In this document: positions 42,408 to 50,503 of the stretch, one piece after another
Position numbering within the stretch: the stretch's first letter is position 1
Layout: the number at the start of each line of letters is the position of its first letter
Assembly: GCF_028617075.1 (NCBI RefSeq)
Contig: NZ_JAQKGV010000006.1
Location: 62,001 to 126,000, forward strand
Reading direction: 5' to 3'
Length of the DNA: 64,000 bases
Source: Rubrobacter calidifluminis
GTDB lineage: Bacteria; Actinomycetota; Rubrobacteria; Rubrobacterales; Rubrobacteraceae
Notes under the pieces: model-generated
The model's input: only the letters and a program-made list of their open reading frames with translations
Database searches by the model: none
What the model was told of the DNA's origin: nothing
Position numbers and translations under genes: made by a program

Positions 42408-42715
42408 AAGAGGAGGAAATCTACGAGATGATCCCTTCATATCTCGCTGGGGAGCTCTCGGAGGAGGAGGCCAGGATGGTCGAGCGGGCGCTCGAGAGTT
42501 CCCGGTGGCTCAGGCATGAACTGGAACGCTACGAGAGGCTGTTCGTTCTGCTCTCTGCAGCGGCGGCGCAGGAGATAGAGCCTCCCTGGGACCTGGAGGT
42601 GCGCATCAGGGCCCAGGTGGCCATGAGAGCCTACCTCAAGGCAGCCTTCGAGATAGTCGAAGGACTTGCAGGAAACTACGGACGTGCACTTATCTATTAC
42701 CTTGGGCTCTCATGA
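42404..42715 (+). CDS. probable anti-sigma factor
   Basis: 103 aa, ATG inside the sigma-factor stop (ATGA). N-terminal MKEEEIYEMIPSYLAGELSEEEARMVERAL resembles the zinc-finger anti-sigma domain (only part quoted), but the His-x3-Cys-x2-Cys zinc ligands are absent. There is no clear membrane helix, so it would be a soluble, zinc-free anti-sigma domain. Assignment rests on position and on the helix pattern. Confidence 0.65.
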   Translation: MKEEEIYEMIPSYLAGELSEEEARMVERALESSRWLRHELERYERLFVLLSAAAAQEIEPPWDLEVRIRAQVAMRAYLKAAFEIVEGLAGNYGRALIYYLGLS

Positions 42716-42730
42716 GATGAGGAGGTAAAG

Positions 42731-43555
42731 TTGAACGAAGCGGGATCTACCCTTCTGGCCTACATACCGCACGTCCTCGGTGCGCTGGCGATCCTCGTGG
42801 CCGGGATCGTGCTCGGCACCCTGGCGAGGGGTGGCTCGAGGGTGGTGCTCGAAAAGCTGAGCTTCGATGACGCCTGTGAACGGGTCGGTATAAGCTCGAT
42901 CATGCGCGAGGGCGGCGTAAGGCGTACTCCCAGCCAGCTCGTCGCCCTGATCATCTTCTACGCCATAATCCTCATAGCGGTCCTCGCTGCCCTTGGGCCG
43001 CTCGGTTTGGACTTCCTCGCCACCACGCTCAACAAACTGCTCCTGTACGCACCGAAGGCACTCGCTGCGGTCCTGATACTCTTCCTGGGAACCTCCGCCT
43101 CGGGGCTTCTGGCCGAGCTCACCGCCCGGGGACTGCAGAGCGCGGGGGTGAGGCGTACCGGGGCGCTCTCCGGCATAGTGCGCGTCGGGGTGGTGACGGT
43201 CGCAGTAATCCTGGCCGCCGCGATGCTCGGGATAAACGTTTCCATCCTCATAGCCATAGCCGTGGTCGTCCTCGGCAGCGTGGGGCTTACTGCGTCTCTG
43301 GCCTTCGGACTTGGGCTGAGAGACCTGTCTCGCAACATAGCGGCAAGCCGCTACATCTCCGAGAGGATCGCAGAGGGAGAGGAGGTGGTCTTGGATACCG
43401 TCCGCGGCAGGGTCGAGAGCATAGGGTTCGCGACTACCACCATACGCAACGTCAGAGAGGGGGTCGTGTACGTCATACCCAACGCCCGATTCATGGAACA
43501 CGTCGTGCTCAAGCGGATCGAAGCTCCCGACGGCGAGAGTGAGCAGGAGATATGA
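42731..43555 (+). CDS. MscS-like small-conductance mechanosensitive channel
   Basis: 274 aa. Five membrane segments; two copies of the TM-helix repeat (about 8-30 and 105-130), then the MscS pore and beta domain (VLGSVGLTASLAFGLGLRDLSRNIAASRYI, quoted for its GxxxG pattern only in part), ending in VVYVIPNARFMEHVVLKRIE. TTG start with GAGGAGGTAAAG. Lies 15 bp after the anti-sigma gene; the trio looks like an envelope/osmotic stress unit. Confidence 0.85.
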   Translation: MNEAGSTLLAYIPHVLGALAILVAGIVLGTLARGGSRVVLEKLSFDDACERVGISSIMREGGVRRTPSQLVALIIFYAIILIAVLAALGPLGLDFLATTLNKLLLYAPKALAAVLILFLGTSASGLLAELTARGLQSAGVRRTGALSGIVRVGVVTVAVILAAAMLGINVSILIAIAVVVLGSVGLTASLAFGLGLRDLSRNIAASRYISERIAEGEEVVLDTVRGRVESIGFATTTIRNVREGVVYVIPNARFMEHVVLKRIEAPDGESEQEI

Positions 43556-43670
43556 CACCGACCCGTGATTTGTCCACCTGGACAGTTGAAACATTCCGTT
43601 TTTTGCACCTAAAATTCAAACAAAGAAAAACCAGATACGAGGGGGCCGCCTGGCTCGGGTCGGATGGTCC
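43556..43670. other. intergenic stretch with one short hairpin
   Basis: First part of the 361-bp gap between the MscS-like gene and the secreted-protein gene. It holds TGTCC-ACCT-GGACA (43570-43583) and, 18 bp later, a T6 run, but too far away for a classic terminator. An open frame over 43552-43875 has poor composition and is not accepted as a gene. Confidence 0.4.
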
Positions 43671-43790
43671 CCGGATTGCAGGTAGAGGCGTAGAGCCCCG
43701 CTTCCCGTACGTGGGCACCTGGGACGGGGGGAGCCAGTGGTGCAACCGGCTACCTGGAACGTGCGGTGTGGTTCCAGGTGGTCTTTGTTT
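43671..43790 (+). promoter_or_regulatory. structured 5' leader with terminator-like hairpin (riboswitch-like, unassigned)
   Basis: CCGGATTGCA (43671-43680) can pair with TGCAACCGG (43741-43749), closing a 60-nt GC-rich loop that has its own CCCCG/CGGGG and CCC/GGG helices. Directly downstream, ACCTGGAAC (43752-43760) and GTTCCAGGT (43771-43779) form a 9-bp hairpin followed by GGTCTTTGTTTT. Aptamer-plus-terminator spacing resembles a riboswitch, but it fits none of the classes I know. It sits about 130 bp before the secreted protein gene. Confidence 0.4.
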
Positions 43791-43916
43791 TGGACGAAGA
43801 GGGGGAGGTGATCGGATAGCGCGTGGAGCGATCATGCCGGTGAGAGACTGGGTCGCAATGGCATATCCCGGGTAAATCGGAGACGGCAAGAGTATGCGAA
43901 GGGAGGGGAGATCCTC

Positions 43917-44522
43917 GTGTCCGTAACCAGAGGGATGCATGTGAAGGTTTTGTGCGTGGCGGTTCTGGCCGGGCTACTGGTACTCGGGCTGTGGGCCAGG
44001 GGGGCTTATGCTGACTCGGGTAGCGTGACCGTCACCGCATCGAACGCCGCCAAATTCAGCCTCTCGCTCTCGACCAACTCGGTCGACTTTGGGAACGTGG
44101 ACCCGAGCGGTGCGCCCTCCAACCAGCAGGATGTCACCGCCTATGTCGATGGGGCTAACGGAGCCTACTACGTGAAGTCGATCTCGGGGTACGCAGAGAC
44201 GGTGAAGGTGAGCTCCAACGCACCCTGGAGCGGGTCGGTCTCCGCAGCGGAGAACACCGGAACCTCCGGGATGAAGATAGCCAGCGGGAGCCTGAGGTGG
44301 GCTCTTGGGGACATAAGCAGCCTGGCTCAGGCGCAGGGTGCGACGCCCTTCAGCACCACGCCGGACACCAGTGTTTTCAACACGGCGAGCTCCTGCTCGA
44401 GCGGGGCGACGCTGCAGGCGGGCAGCTGCACCTACAACTTTGACTATGCGCTGAGGGTTCTGTGGACCAACGCTCCCGGCACCTTCAGTTCCGTCGTTAC
44501 CTACACTGTGACGACCAGATAG
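43917..44522 (+). CDS. secreted protein of unknown function
   Basis: 201 aa, GTG start with GGAGGGGAG. Sec signal peptide (hydrophobic about 9-28, cleavage after AYA near residue 32). The mature part is Ser/Thr/Ala/Gly-rich and beta-strand-like, with SVTVTASNAAKFSLSLS, VDFGNVDPSG and a late C-x14-C-type cysteine pair (SSCSSG...GSCTYNF). It resembles surface or spore-coat beta-sandwich proteins in style only. No sortase or membrane anchor. No family assigned. Confidence 0.7.
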   Translation: MSVTRGMHVKVLCVAVLAGLLVLGLWARGAYADSGSVTVTASNAAKFSLSLSTNSVDFGNVDPSGAPSNQQDVTAYVDGANGAYYVKSISGYAETVKVSSNAPWSGSVSAAENTGTSGMKIASGSLRWALGDISSLAQAQGATPFSTTPDTSVFNTASSCSSGATLQAGSCTYNFDYALRVLWTNAPGTFSSVVTYTVTTR

Positions 44523-44534
44523 GCAGACCTCCTC

Positions 44535-45818
44535 TCAGATCGCCCTTCGCCGGGCGGAGGGCACTATGCGTTGCGAGAGCAGCGCCATCGTCCCGAGCAG
44601 GGCTATGACCAGACCCATGGGCAGCGCCGTGTGTGCGCCGCCTATACCCACGAGCGGTGCCGCGAGTGCCCCCACCGCGAACTGAAAGACGCCGAGCAGG
44701 GCAGATGCCGTTCCCGCCTCGTGCGGGTGGTTGGTGAGGGCGAGCGCCGTGGCGTTGGGCATCACGAATCCCAGGCTGCAAACGACCACGAAGAGGCATG
44801 CGAGCACGGCCACCATCCCCAGCCTCCCCGAGGCCACCACCGCGAGCAGCCCGACACCTCCAGACGCGGCGGCCGAGAGCCCGAATGTCAACAGCCGCTC
44901 CGGAGCCACCCTCCCGACTATCCTGCCGTTGAGCTGGTTGGTCAGCGCGAGACCGAGGGCGTTGATGCCGAAGAGCAGGCTGAAGGTCTGGGGAGAAACC
45001 CCGTAGATGTCCTGCAGCACGAAGGGGGAGCCGGAGATGTAGGCGAACATCGCGGCGAAACCGAGCCCACACCCCATGGCTCTACCAACGAAGGCGCGGT
45101 CTGAGACCAGGGTACGCAGAGCACCGACCGTCTCCGTCCTGATGCTCCCTGGTCTGCGCCTCTCAGCCGGAAGCGTCTCCGGTAGGCGGCTCGCCGCGGC
45201 GAGCAACGCGAATCCTATCCCGGCCAGAACGACGAAGACCAGCCGCCAGCTGGCGATGCGCAGTATCTGCCCCCCGATCAGAGGGGCCAGTATGGGGGCC
45301 AACCCGTTGACGAGCATCAGCGTGGAGAACATCCTCGCCGCCTCGACCCCGGACCTCAGATCCCGCACCATCGCACGGGCGATCACGATGCCCGCGGCTC
45401 CTCCTATCCCCTGCACGAACCTCATGGCTATCAACACATACACCGAAGGCGCCACCAGACACAGCACAGAGGCGACGGCGTAGAGTGCAACCCCGAAGAG
45501 AAGCGGCCGCTTGCGTCCCAGGGCGTCGCTCGCAGGCCCCGCATACATCTGCCCCAACGCCAGACCGGCCAGACACGCCGTAAGCGTGAGCTGGGTGAGC
45601 GAAGCGGTGCTCCCAAACGAACGTGTCATCGAGGGCAGGGCGGGCAGGTACATGTCGATCGAAAGCGGACCGAAGGCTGAGAGTGCCCCGAGCGTCACCA
45701 CGATGCCGCCCGCCCTCGGACTCAGCCCTCCCTTGCCTCCTGACCGTCTTCCTGACACGAAAGGGATTTTGCTCCGGTACTCCTCCGGTGCGCAAGCTCG
45801 GAGAGAGGCATCTTTCAC
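44535..45818 (-). CDS. Bcr/CflA-type MFS drug exporter
   Basis: About 427 aa from GTG 45818, 12 membrane helices. MFS signatures: GPLSIDMYLPALPSM (helix 1), GPASDALGRKRPLL (loop 2-3) and RFVQGIGGAAGIVIARAMVRD (helix 4/5) typical of Bcr/CflA multidrug exporters. The frame is open to a TTG at 45905, but that codon lies in an inverted repeat and a -35-like TTGACA. The GTG at 45818 overlaps as GTGA the stop of an 11-codon ORF (45850-45815, MVRYKMMSSLR), which could act as a leader. Confidence 0.88.
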   Translation of the reverse strand: MKDASLRACAPEEYRSKIPFVSGRRSGGKGGLSPRAGGIVVTLGALSAFGPLSIDMYLPALPSMTRSFGSTASLTQLTLTACLAGLALGQMYAGPASDALGRKRPLLFGVALYAVASVLCLVAPSVYVLIAMRFVQGIGGAAGIVIARAMVRDLRSGVEAARMFSTLMLVNGLAPILAPLIGGQILRIASWRLVFVVLAGIGFALLAAASRLPETLPAERRRPGSIRTETVGALRTLVSDRAFVGRAMGCGLGFAAMFAYISGSPFVLQDIYGVSPQTFSLLFGINALGLALTNQLNGRIVGRVAPERLLTFGLSAAASGGVGLLAVVASGRLGMVAVLACLFVVVCSLGFVMPNATALALTNHPHEAGTASALLGVFQFAVGALAAPLVGIGGAHTALPMGLVIALLGTMALLSQRIVPSARRRAI

Positions 45819-45889
45819 CGCAGAGACGACATCATCTTGTACCGAACCATGATCGTAGTTGACAACCTCCCCAACCCGGAGTAAGATCT

Positions 45890-45905
45890 TTGACGATTTT
45901 GTCAA
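45890..45905. promoter_or_regulatory. operator-like inverted repeat upstream of the MFS exporter
   Basis: TTGAC GATTTT GTCAA, perfect 5-bp arms; on the minus strand it also contains TTGACA, a possible -35 for the exporter. A second short palindrome GTTGACAAC lies at 45858-45866. Typical of repressor control of a drug exporter, but no regulator gene is next to it. Confidence 0.5.
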
Positions 45906-46140
45906 TCTAAAAAGTAGATTTAATGGCCAACGCTGACGAGGAGGTTTGCGGCAAGGCTGGAGGAAGAAGGGAGTGGCCTGAGCCGATTTGCCGGGTTCGG
46001 GCAGGCCACTCTAGAGCGAGACAAAGGAGGTATCCCCTGTCTGCAACGAAGATTATATACGGGCTCTGGTCCGACCGGCAAGATGTATGCCGGGACGGGG
46101 GGGCGCAGTTGGGCTCTCTTGTGATCCCGGGAGGTGTTTC

Positions 46141-46323
46141 GTGAGCCGGGGTGGGGAGCGTGAGGCGGTCACGGCGTCTGACATCAGGCTGGTAAGGAAG
46201 AAGACCGGTGCCGGGACCATTGATTGCAGGAAGGCGCTCGAGGCTATGGGAGGAGACGTCGAAAAGGCCGTCGAGTACCTGAAGGAGCGAGGTATCGGGG
46301 GACCGAAGAGGATCTGGACCTGA
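46141..46323 (+). CDS. free-standing EF-Ts N-terminal (UBA-like) domain protein
   Basis: 60 aa from GTG 46141 (GGGAGGTG upstream). Residues about 10-52 (TASDIRLVRKKTGAGTIDCR then KALEAMGGDVEKAVEYLKERGI) reproduce the N-terminal domain of elongation factor Ts, including TGAGxxDCxKAL and GDxEKAxxxLxxxG; the rest of EF-Ts is absent. In EF-Ts this part touches EF-Tu. Here it is complete with its own start and stop and heads an organosulfur operon. Role unknown. Confidence 0.8.
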   Translation: MSRGGEREAVTASDIRLVRKKTGAGTIDCRKALEAMGGDVEKAVEYLKERGIGGPKRIWT

Positions 46324-46357
46324 GCCTCGTTCAGTGGATACGAGGAGGGAGGAATCA

Positions 46358-47539
46358 ATGCCGCCTGTCTATCCCAGGCTTTTGCCCAACGACGAGAATC
46401 CGCTGCCCGAGGCGGAATGGTGGCGGAAGAGCGATGAGGGAGAGGTGCAGTTCGCTTACTGGGTTCCCAACGTCTCGGGTGGGCTCGTGATCACCACGCT
46501 GCCCATGCAGACCGAGTGGGACAGAGATGCCAATGTCAGATATGCGAGGGTGGCGGAGCGGAACGGGTTTGCGGCCGCGCTGGCGCAGACCCGCTGGTTC
46601 GCCAGTTATGGTGCCGACCACCAGCACGAGGCTTTCGTCATCTCCTCGCAGATCCTCGCGCATACCGAGCGGCTGCATTTGATCACCGCGGTACATCCCG
46701 GGCTCTGGCATCCGGCGGTCGTGGCGAAGATGCAGGCCTCGCTGGACGTAGTGAGCGAGGGGCGCACCGCTATCAACGTGGTAAGCGGGTGGTTCAAGAG
46801 TGAGTTCACCGGTTATGGGGAGCCCTGGCTCGAGCACGACGAGCGCTACCGGCGTTCGGAGGAGTTCGTCCGGGTGGTGAAGGGCATGTGGGCTGAGGAG
46901 ACGTTCAGCTTCTATGGAGCCTTTTACACGATAGACGAGGCGCCGCTGTTGCCCAAGCCTGTGCATCGCATCCCCGTTTTCCAGGGGGGCAACTCTAAGG
47001 CCGCGAGAGAGATGGCCGGGCGTGTCTCCGACGTTCTGTTCATGAACGGCAACACCAACCAGGGCTTTCGGCAGATCATCTCCGATGCCAGAGAGGCGGC
47101 ACGGCGCGCCGGGCGGAACCCGGGCGAGCTGAAGTTCGGGGCCAACGGGTTCGCGATCGTGCGGGACACCGAGGAGGAAGCCGTCGAGACGCTGCGCGAG
47201 ATCATCGAGAACGCCGACGTGGAGGCGGTCAAGGGGTTCGGTGAGGCCACCAAGGCTGCCGGGAGATCGAGCAAGGAGGGGGAGGGGATGTGGGCCGACT
47301 CCTCCTTCGAGGATCTCGTCCAGTACAACGACGGATTCAAGACCGGCCTCATCGGCACGCCTGAGCAGGTAGCCGACCGTATCATCGAGCTCAAGGATCT
47401 CGGGGTGGACGTCGTCCTGTGCGGCTTTCTGCATTACGACTGGGAGCTCGAGGAGTTCGGAAAGCGTGTGATCCCGCTGGTGCGTGAGCGAGAAGCGGCA
47501 CGAAGGAGCAAGAGAAAGACCTTCGCCGTCGGCGGTTGA
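46358..47539 (+). CDS. sfnG: FMNH2-dependent dimethylsulfone monooxygenase-like protein (SfnG)
   Basis: 393 aa from ATG 46358 with GGAGGGAGGAA. Bacterial luciferase-like (LLM) TIM barrel. FAYWVPNVSGGLVI, YGADHQHE, INVVSGWFKSEF and GEPWLEHDERYRRSEEF match the SfnG group, which converts dimethylsulfone to methanesulfinate with FMNH2 and O2. A reductase gene follows. It belongs to a sulfur-scavenging operon ending with SsuD. Confidence 0.9.
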   Translation: MPPVYPRLLPNDENPLPEAEWWRKSDEGEVQFAYWVPNVSGGLVITTLPMQTEWDRDANVRYARVAERNGFAAALAQTRWFASYGADHQHEAFVISSQILAHTERLHLITAVHPGLWHPAVVAKMQASLDVVSEGRTAINVVSGWFKSEFTGYGEPWLEHDERYRRSEEFVRVVKGMWAEETFSFYGAFYTIDEAPLLPKPVHRIPVFQGGNSKAAREMAGRVSDVLFMNGNTNQGFRQIISDAREAARRAGRNPGELKFGANGFAIVRDTEEEAVETLREIIENADVEAVKGFGEATKAAGRSSKEGEGMWADSSFEDLVQYNDGFKTGLIGTPEQVADRIIELKDLGVDVVLCGFLHYDWELEEFGKRVIPLVREREAARRSKRKTFAVGG

Positions 47540-47565
47540 GGGCGAAGGAAGGAGGAGGTGGGTTC

Positions 47566-48174
47566 ATGAGCGTCAGGCTTGTCGGGCTTTCCGGCAGCCC
47601 CACGGCGAGATCGAAGACACTTATCGCGGTCGAGACCGCGATCGAGCACGCGTCACGCGAGCATCCTGCGGTCGAGGCAGAGGTGATCAACGTCCGCGAC
47701 CACGACATACGATTTTGCGATGGGCGTGACCCTTCCCTCTATGAGGGGGATACCCGCTGGCTCATAGACAGGATGATCGAGGCTGACGCCTTGATCGTGG
47801 GGACCCCGATCTACCGGGCTTCGTATACCGGAATCCTGAAGAACGTATTCGACCTGATCCCGAACGACGCCCTGTACGGTAAGCCGGTCGGGCTGGTGGC
47901 CACCGCGGGCAGCGATCATCACTTCCTGGCCATTGAGCACGAGCTCAAACCACTGCTCGGGTTCTTTCAGGCCCACGTGGTGCCGGGGGCAGTCTATGCC
48001 AGGAACGAACACTTCTCCGAAGGGCGGCTGGTCGACGAAGGGATCATCGAGTCCCTGAAAAGGCTCGCAGACGCCGTGGTCGACTTCTGTGAGAGGGGGC
48101 GCGTAGGTGTCGGGGCGCCAGTCCCGCGGATCGAAAGGCAGTCTCTGGAGGATACCTTCCGGAAGGGAGGATGA
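47566..48174 (+). CDS. NAD(P)H-dependent FMN reductase (SsuE/MsuE-type)
   Basis: 202 aa from ATG 47566 behind GGAGGAGGTG. Flavodoxin-like fold: GLSGSPTARSKT phosphate loop, GTPIYRASYTGILKNVFDLIP and LVATAGSDHHFLAIEHELKPLLGFF. It delivers FMNH2 to the SfnG- and SsuD-like monooxygenases. Stop overlaps the next small gene. Confidence 0.9.
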   Translation: MSVRLVGLSGSPTARSKTLIAVETAIEHASREHPAVEAEVINVRDHDIRFCDGRDPSLYEGDTRWLIDRMIEADALIVGTPIYRASYTGILKNVFDLIPNDALYGKPVGLVATAGSDHHFLAIEHELKPLLGFFQAHVVPGAVYARNEHFSEGRLVDEGIIESLKRLADAVVDFCERGRVGVGAPVPRIERQSLEDTFRKGG

Positions 48175-48476
48175 GAGCTTTGGCTGGACCGAAGAACATG
48201 GACGTGGTGGTCGACGGTGAGCGCTACAGGACGGCGCTGGCCCGACTTCTGGCATCGGACGAGGAGAACGGGGTGTTCCTCTTCCGGGCGCACAGCTCTG
48301 GCTACTTCGTTCAGCGTCATGCAGAGCGGGACGAGATACGGGCGCTCTCTGCCGGAGAGGCACGGAACCTCTACGAAGCTTTGCCCGAGAAACACCAGGG
48401 GATCGTCAACGCCTTCCCCAGGGAGATGGGGGGCGTGGGGTTCGATACCGAGACCCCCTACGACGGGCTGGCGTGA
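48171..48476 (+). CDS. small protein of unknown function in the organosulfur operon
   Basis: About 101 aa from ATG 48171 (ATGA overlap with the reductase stop); a TTG at 48180 has better spacing from GGGAGG. No family recognised. Soluble, with a VDGERYRTALARLL start and an FLFRAHSSGYFVQRHAERDEIRALSAGEA core. Operon position suggests a role with the FMN enzymes or a regulatory role. Confidence 0.65.
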   Translation: MRALAGPKNMDVVVDGERYRTALARLLASDEENGVFLFRAHSSGYFVQRHAERDEIRALSAGEARNLYEALPEKHQGIVNAFPREMGGVGFDTETPYDGLA

Positions 48477-48509
48477 GATCGGAGAAAGTAGAGGAGGTGC
48501 GAAGAGATC

Positions 48510-49043
48510 ATGCCCCAAGAAGGGTTCAGGACCGGGGAGTTGCCGCAGGAGGAGTTTCGCGAGATCATGTCTCGCTTCCCGGCCGGGGTCACGGTCGTCA
48601 CGGCCTACGACGGTGCGGGGTTTCCGAGGGGGCTCACGGTGAGTGCGTTCTGCTCGGTCTCTCTCAGCCCGCCGCTGGTTCTGGTGTGCCTGGACAGGGG
48701 ATCCGACACGCTTGCGGCCATCAGGGAGCGTGGAGCCTACACGGTGAACTTTCTCTCCGCGGATGGCGAGGATATGGCGTTGCGTTTCGCATCCAAGGGA
48801 GACGGTAAGTTCGAAGGAGTTTCCCACCGCCCCCCGGGATCGGATGGAGGCCCGGTGCTCGAGGAGGGTAGCGCGGCTTATGTTGTCTGCCGCGTGTGGC
48901 GTACCATCGAGGCCGGAGACCACTGGGTGCTCCTGGGACGGGTGCAGGGAGGGGCACGCAGGGACGGGGAGCATACGCTGGTTTACGGGGAGCGGCGCTT
49001 CGCCGGCTGGCACGAACTGCTCGAGAGAGCCTCCTCCTGGTGA
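48510..49043 (+). CDS. flavin reductase-domain protein (DIM6/NTAB family)
   Basis: 177 aa. Split-barrel flavin-binding domain: FPAGVTVVTA, GLTVSAFCSVSLSPPLVLVCL, YTVNFLSADGEDMALRFASK and the late HWVLLGRV strand. Provides reduced FMN or FAD, so the operon carries two different flavin reductases. The stop overlaps the next ATG (TGATG). Confidence 0.88.
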   Translation: MPQEGFRTGELPQEEFREIMSRFPAGVTVVTAYDGAGFPRGLTVSAFCSVSLSPPLVLVCLDRGSDTLAAIRERGAYTVNFLSADGEDMALRFASKGDGKFEGVSHRPPGSDGGPVLEEGSAAYVVCRVWRTIEAGDHWVLLGRVQGGARRDGEHTLVYGERRFAGWHELLERASSW

Positions 49044-50503
49044 TGGATATATCCCGGAGTAAAGGCGGAGACGTTCGCGAGACGAACGTCAGGAGTGAGG
49101 TCGCCGTGATTGGGGGAGGAGCGAGCGGCACGCTCGTAGCCTCGCATCTGTTGCGGCGGGCGCGGGGAGGGAGGATCGCCCTCATAGAGCGCCGCGCCGA
49201 GATCGGCTGCGGCGTGGCCTACTCGACACGCTCGCCGGAGCACCTGCTGAACGTCCCGGCGGGCAACATGAGCGCGTTGCCCGAAGACCTTTCGCACTTC
49301 GTCCGCTGGCTGAGGGGCGGTCACATGCCGGAGGCAAACGAGAAGACGTTCGCTCCCAGGTTTCTCTTCGCGCGCTACCTGCAGAAGGTGCTGGAGGAGG
49401 CAGAGCGTGCCTCTGGGGCGGAGCTTGTCCGGCTGCGGGGAGAGGCTACCGGCGTAGATGTCGGGTCCGGGTGGGTGCGCGTGCGCCTCGGGGACAGGCG
49501 CGAGGTGCGGGCGAGGCGAGCCGTCCTCGCGCTCGGGAACTTCCCTCCGCGCCGGCTTCCTTTCGCCCCGCATGACCCGCGCCATGTCCCCGACGCCTGG
49601 GAAGATGGAGCCCTGGACGGCATCCCTGATGAAGCCCCGATCCTGCTGGTGGGGACGAGCCTCACCGCCATAGACGTCGCGATGAGCCTCAGAGCGCGCG
49701 GGCACACCGGCAGGATCTACGCGGTCTCGCGGCGCGGGCTGGTCCCGAATCCCTACGCGGACCGGGTGAGCTCGCCCCCGTACCCGCCGTTTCTGAGCCC
49801 CGCGGACTCGCATGACCTTACGGGGTTGATCCGGAAGGTGCGCTCCGAGGTGCGCCGGGCGACCGGGCTGGGCACCGACTGGCACCCGGTAATCGAGGCG
49901 ATCCGGCCCCTAGCGCAACGGCTGTGGGAGTCGATGCCCGTCAATGAGCGCCGCCGGTTCCTCAGACACCTGCAGCCTTACTGGGAGGTGCACCGCCACC
50001 GTGTGGCGCCTCAGGTCGGAGAGGTCGTGCGTCGCATGCGCCGGAGTGGAGAGTTCGTCGTGATCGCCGGCAGGATCAGGCGTCTTCGGAAGGTGCCGGG
50101 TGGGGTGGAGATCGAGATCACGCTGCGTGGCGGTGGGAAGTGGGTGCTGCGGGCTTTCTGCACGGTCAACTGTACGGCGCCGGAGATGGACCTGCGGCGC
50201 GTCGGGCATCCCCTGATCGCGGGCCTGCTCCGCGACGGGCGTGCGAGGCCCGGCCCGCTCGGGATCGGGCTGGAGACCGACGGCGAGGGGGCTCTGGTGG
50301 AGGCCGATGGTTCGGTTTCCAGGATCCTCTACACGCTCGGGCCGCTGCGCAAGGGGGATCTCTGGGAGACCATAGCCATCCCCGAGATCCGTGAGCAGGC
50401 CGCCCGGCTGGCGGCTGAATTACTGCGAACGGAGCGTGGGGTGACTTCTGGGTTGCGCGATGTCCCCTATGCAGACCTGCTGGAGAGCGGAGGTGGATCT
50501 TGA
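49043..50503 (+). CDS. FAD/NAD(P)-binding protein of the YdhS/COG4529 type
   Basis: 486 aa. N-terminal FAD motif [16 protein letters not shown], then [27 protein letters not shown], which is typical of the COG4529 group, and a second Rossmann [22 protein letters not shown]. Substrate unknown; the group is often found in sulfur or redox operons. ATG 49043 overlaps the reductase stop by one base; its stop overlaps the next start as TTGA. Confidence 0.85.
   Translation: MDISRSKGGDVRETNVRSEVAVIGGGASGTLVASHLLRRARGGRIALIERRAEIGCGVAYSTRSPEHLLNVPAGNMSALPEDLSHFVRWLRGGHMPEANEKTFAPRFLFARYLQKVLEEAERASGAELVRLRGEATGVDVGSGWVRVRLGDRREVRARRAVLALGNFPPRRLPFAPHDPRHVPDAWEDGALDGIPDEAPILLVGTSLTAIDVAMSLRARGHTGRIYAVSRRGLVPNPYADRVSSPPYPPFLSPADSHDLTGLIRKVRSEVRRATGLGTDWHPVIEAIRPLAQRLWESMPVNERRRFLRHLQPYWEVHRHRVAPQVGEVVRRMRRSGEFVVIAGRIRRLRKVPGGVEIEITLRGGGKWVLRAFCTVNCTAPEMDLRRVGHPLIAGLLRDGRARPGPLGIGLETDGEGALVEADGSVSRILYTLGPLRKGDLWETIAIPEIREQAARLAAELLRTERGVTSGLRDVPYADLLESGGGS

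Noticed and set aside
43671-43760. Second cyclic-di-GMP, cobalamin or SAM riboswitch
   Set aside because: The GCAAACC/GACGCAAAGCC parts, the B12 box and the S-box GGCAACC context could not be aligned; left as unassigned.
43552-43875. 107-codon ORF after the MscS-like gene
   Set aside because: Atypical composition, no ribosome binding site distinct from the upstream gene end, and it covers the structured leader.
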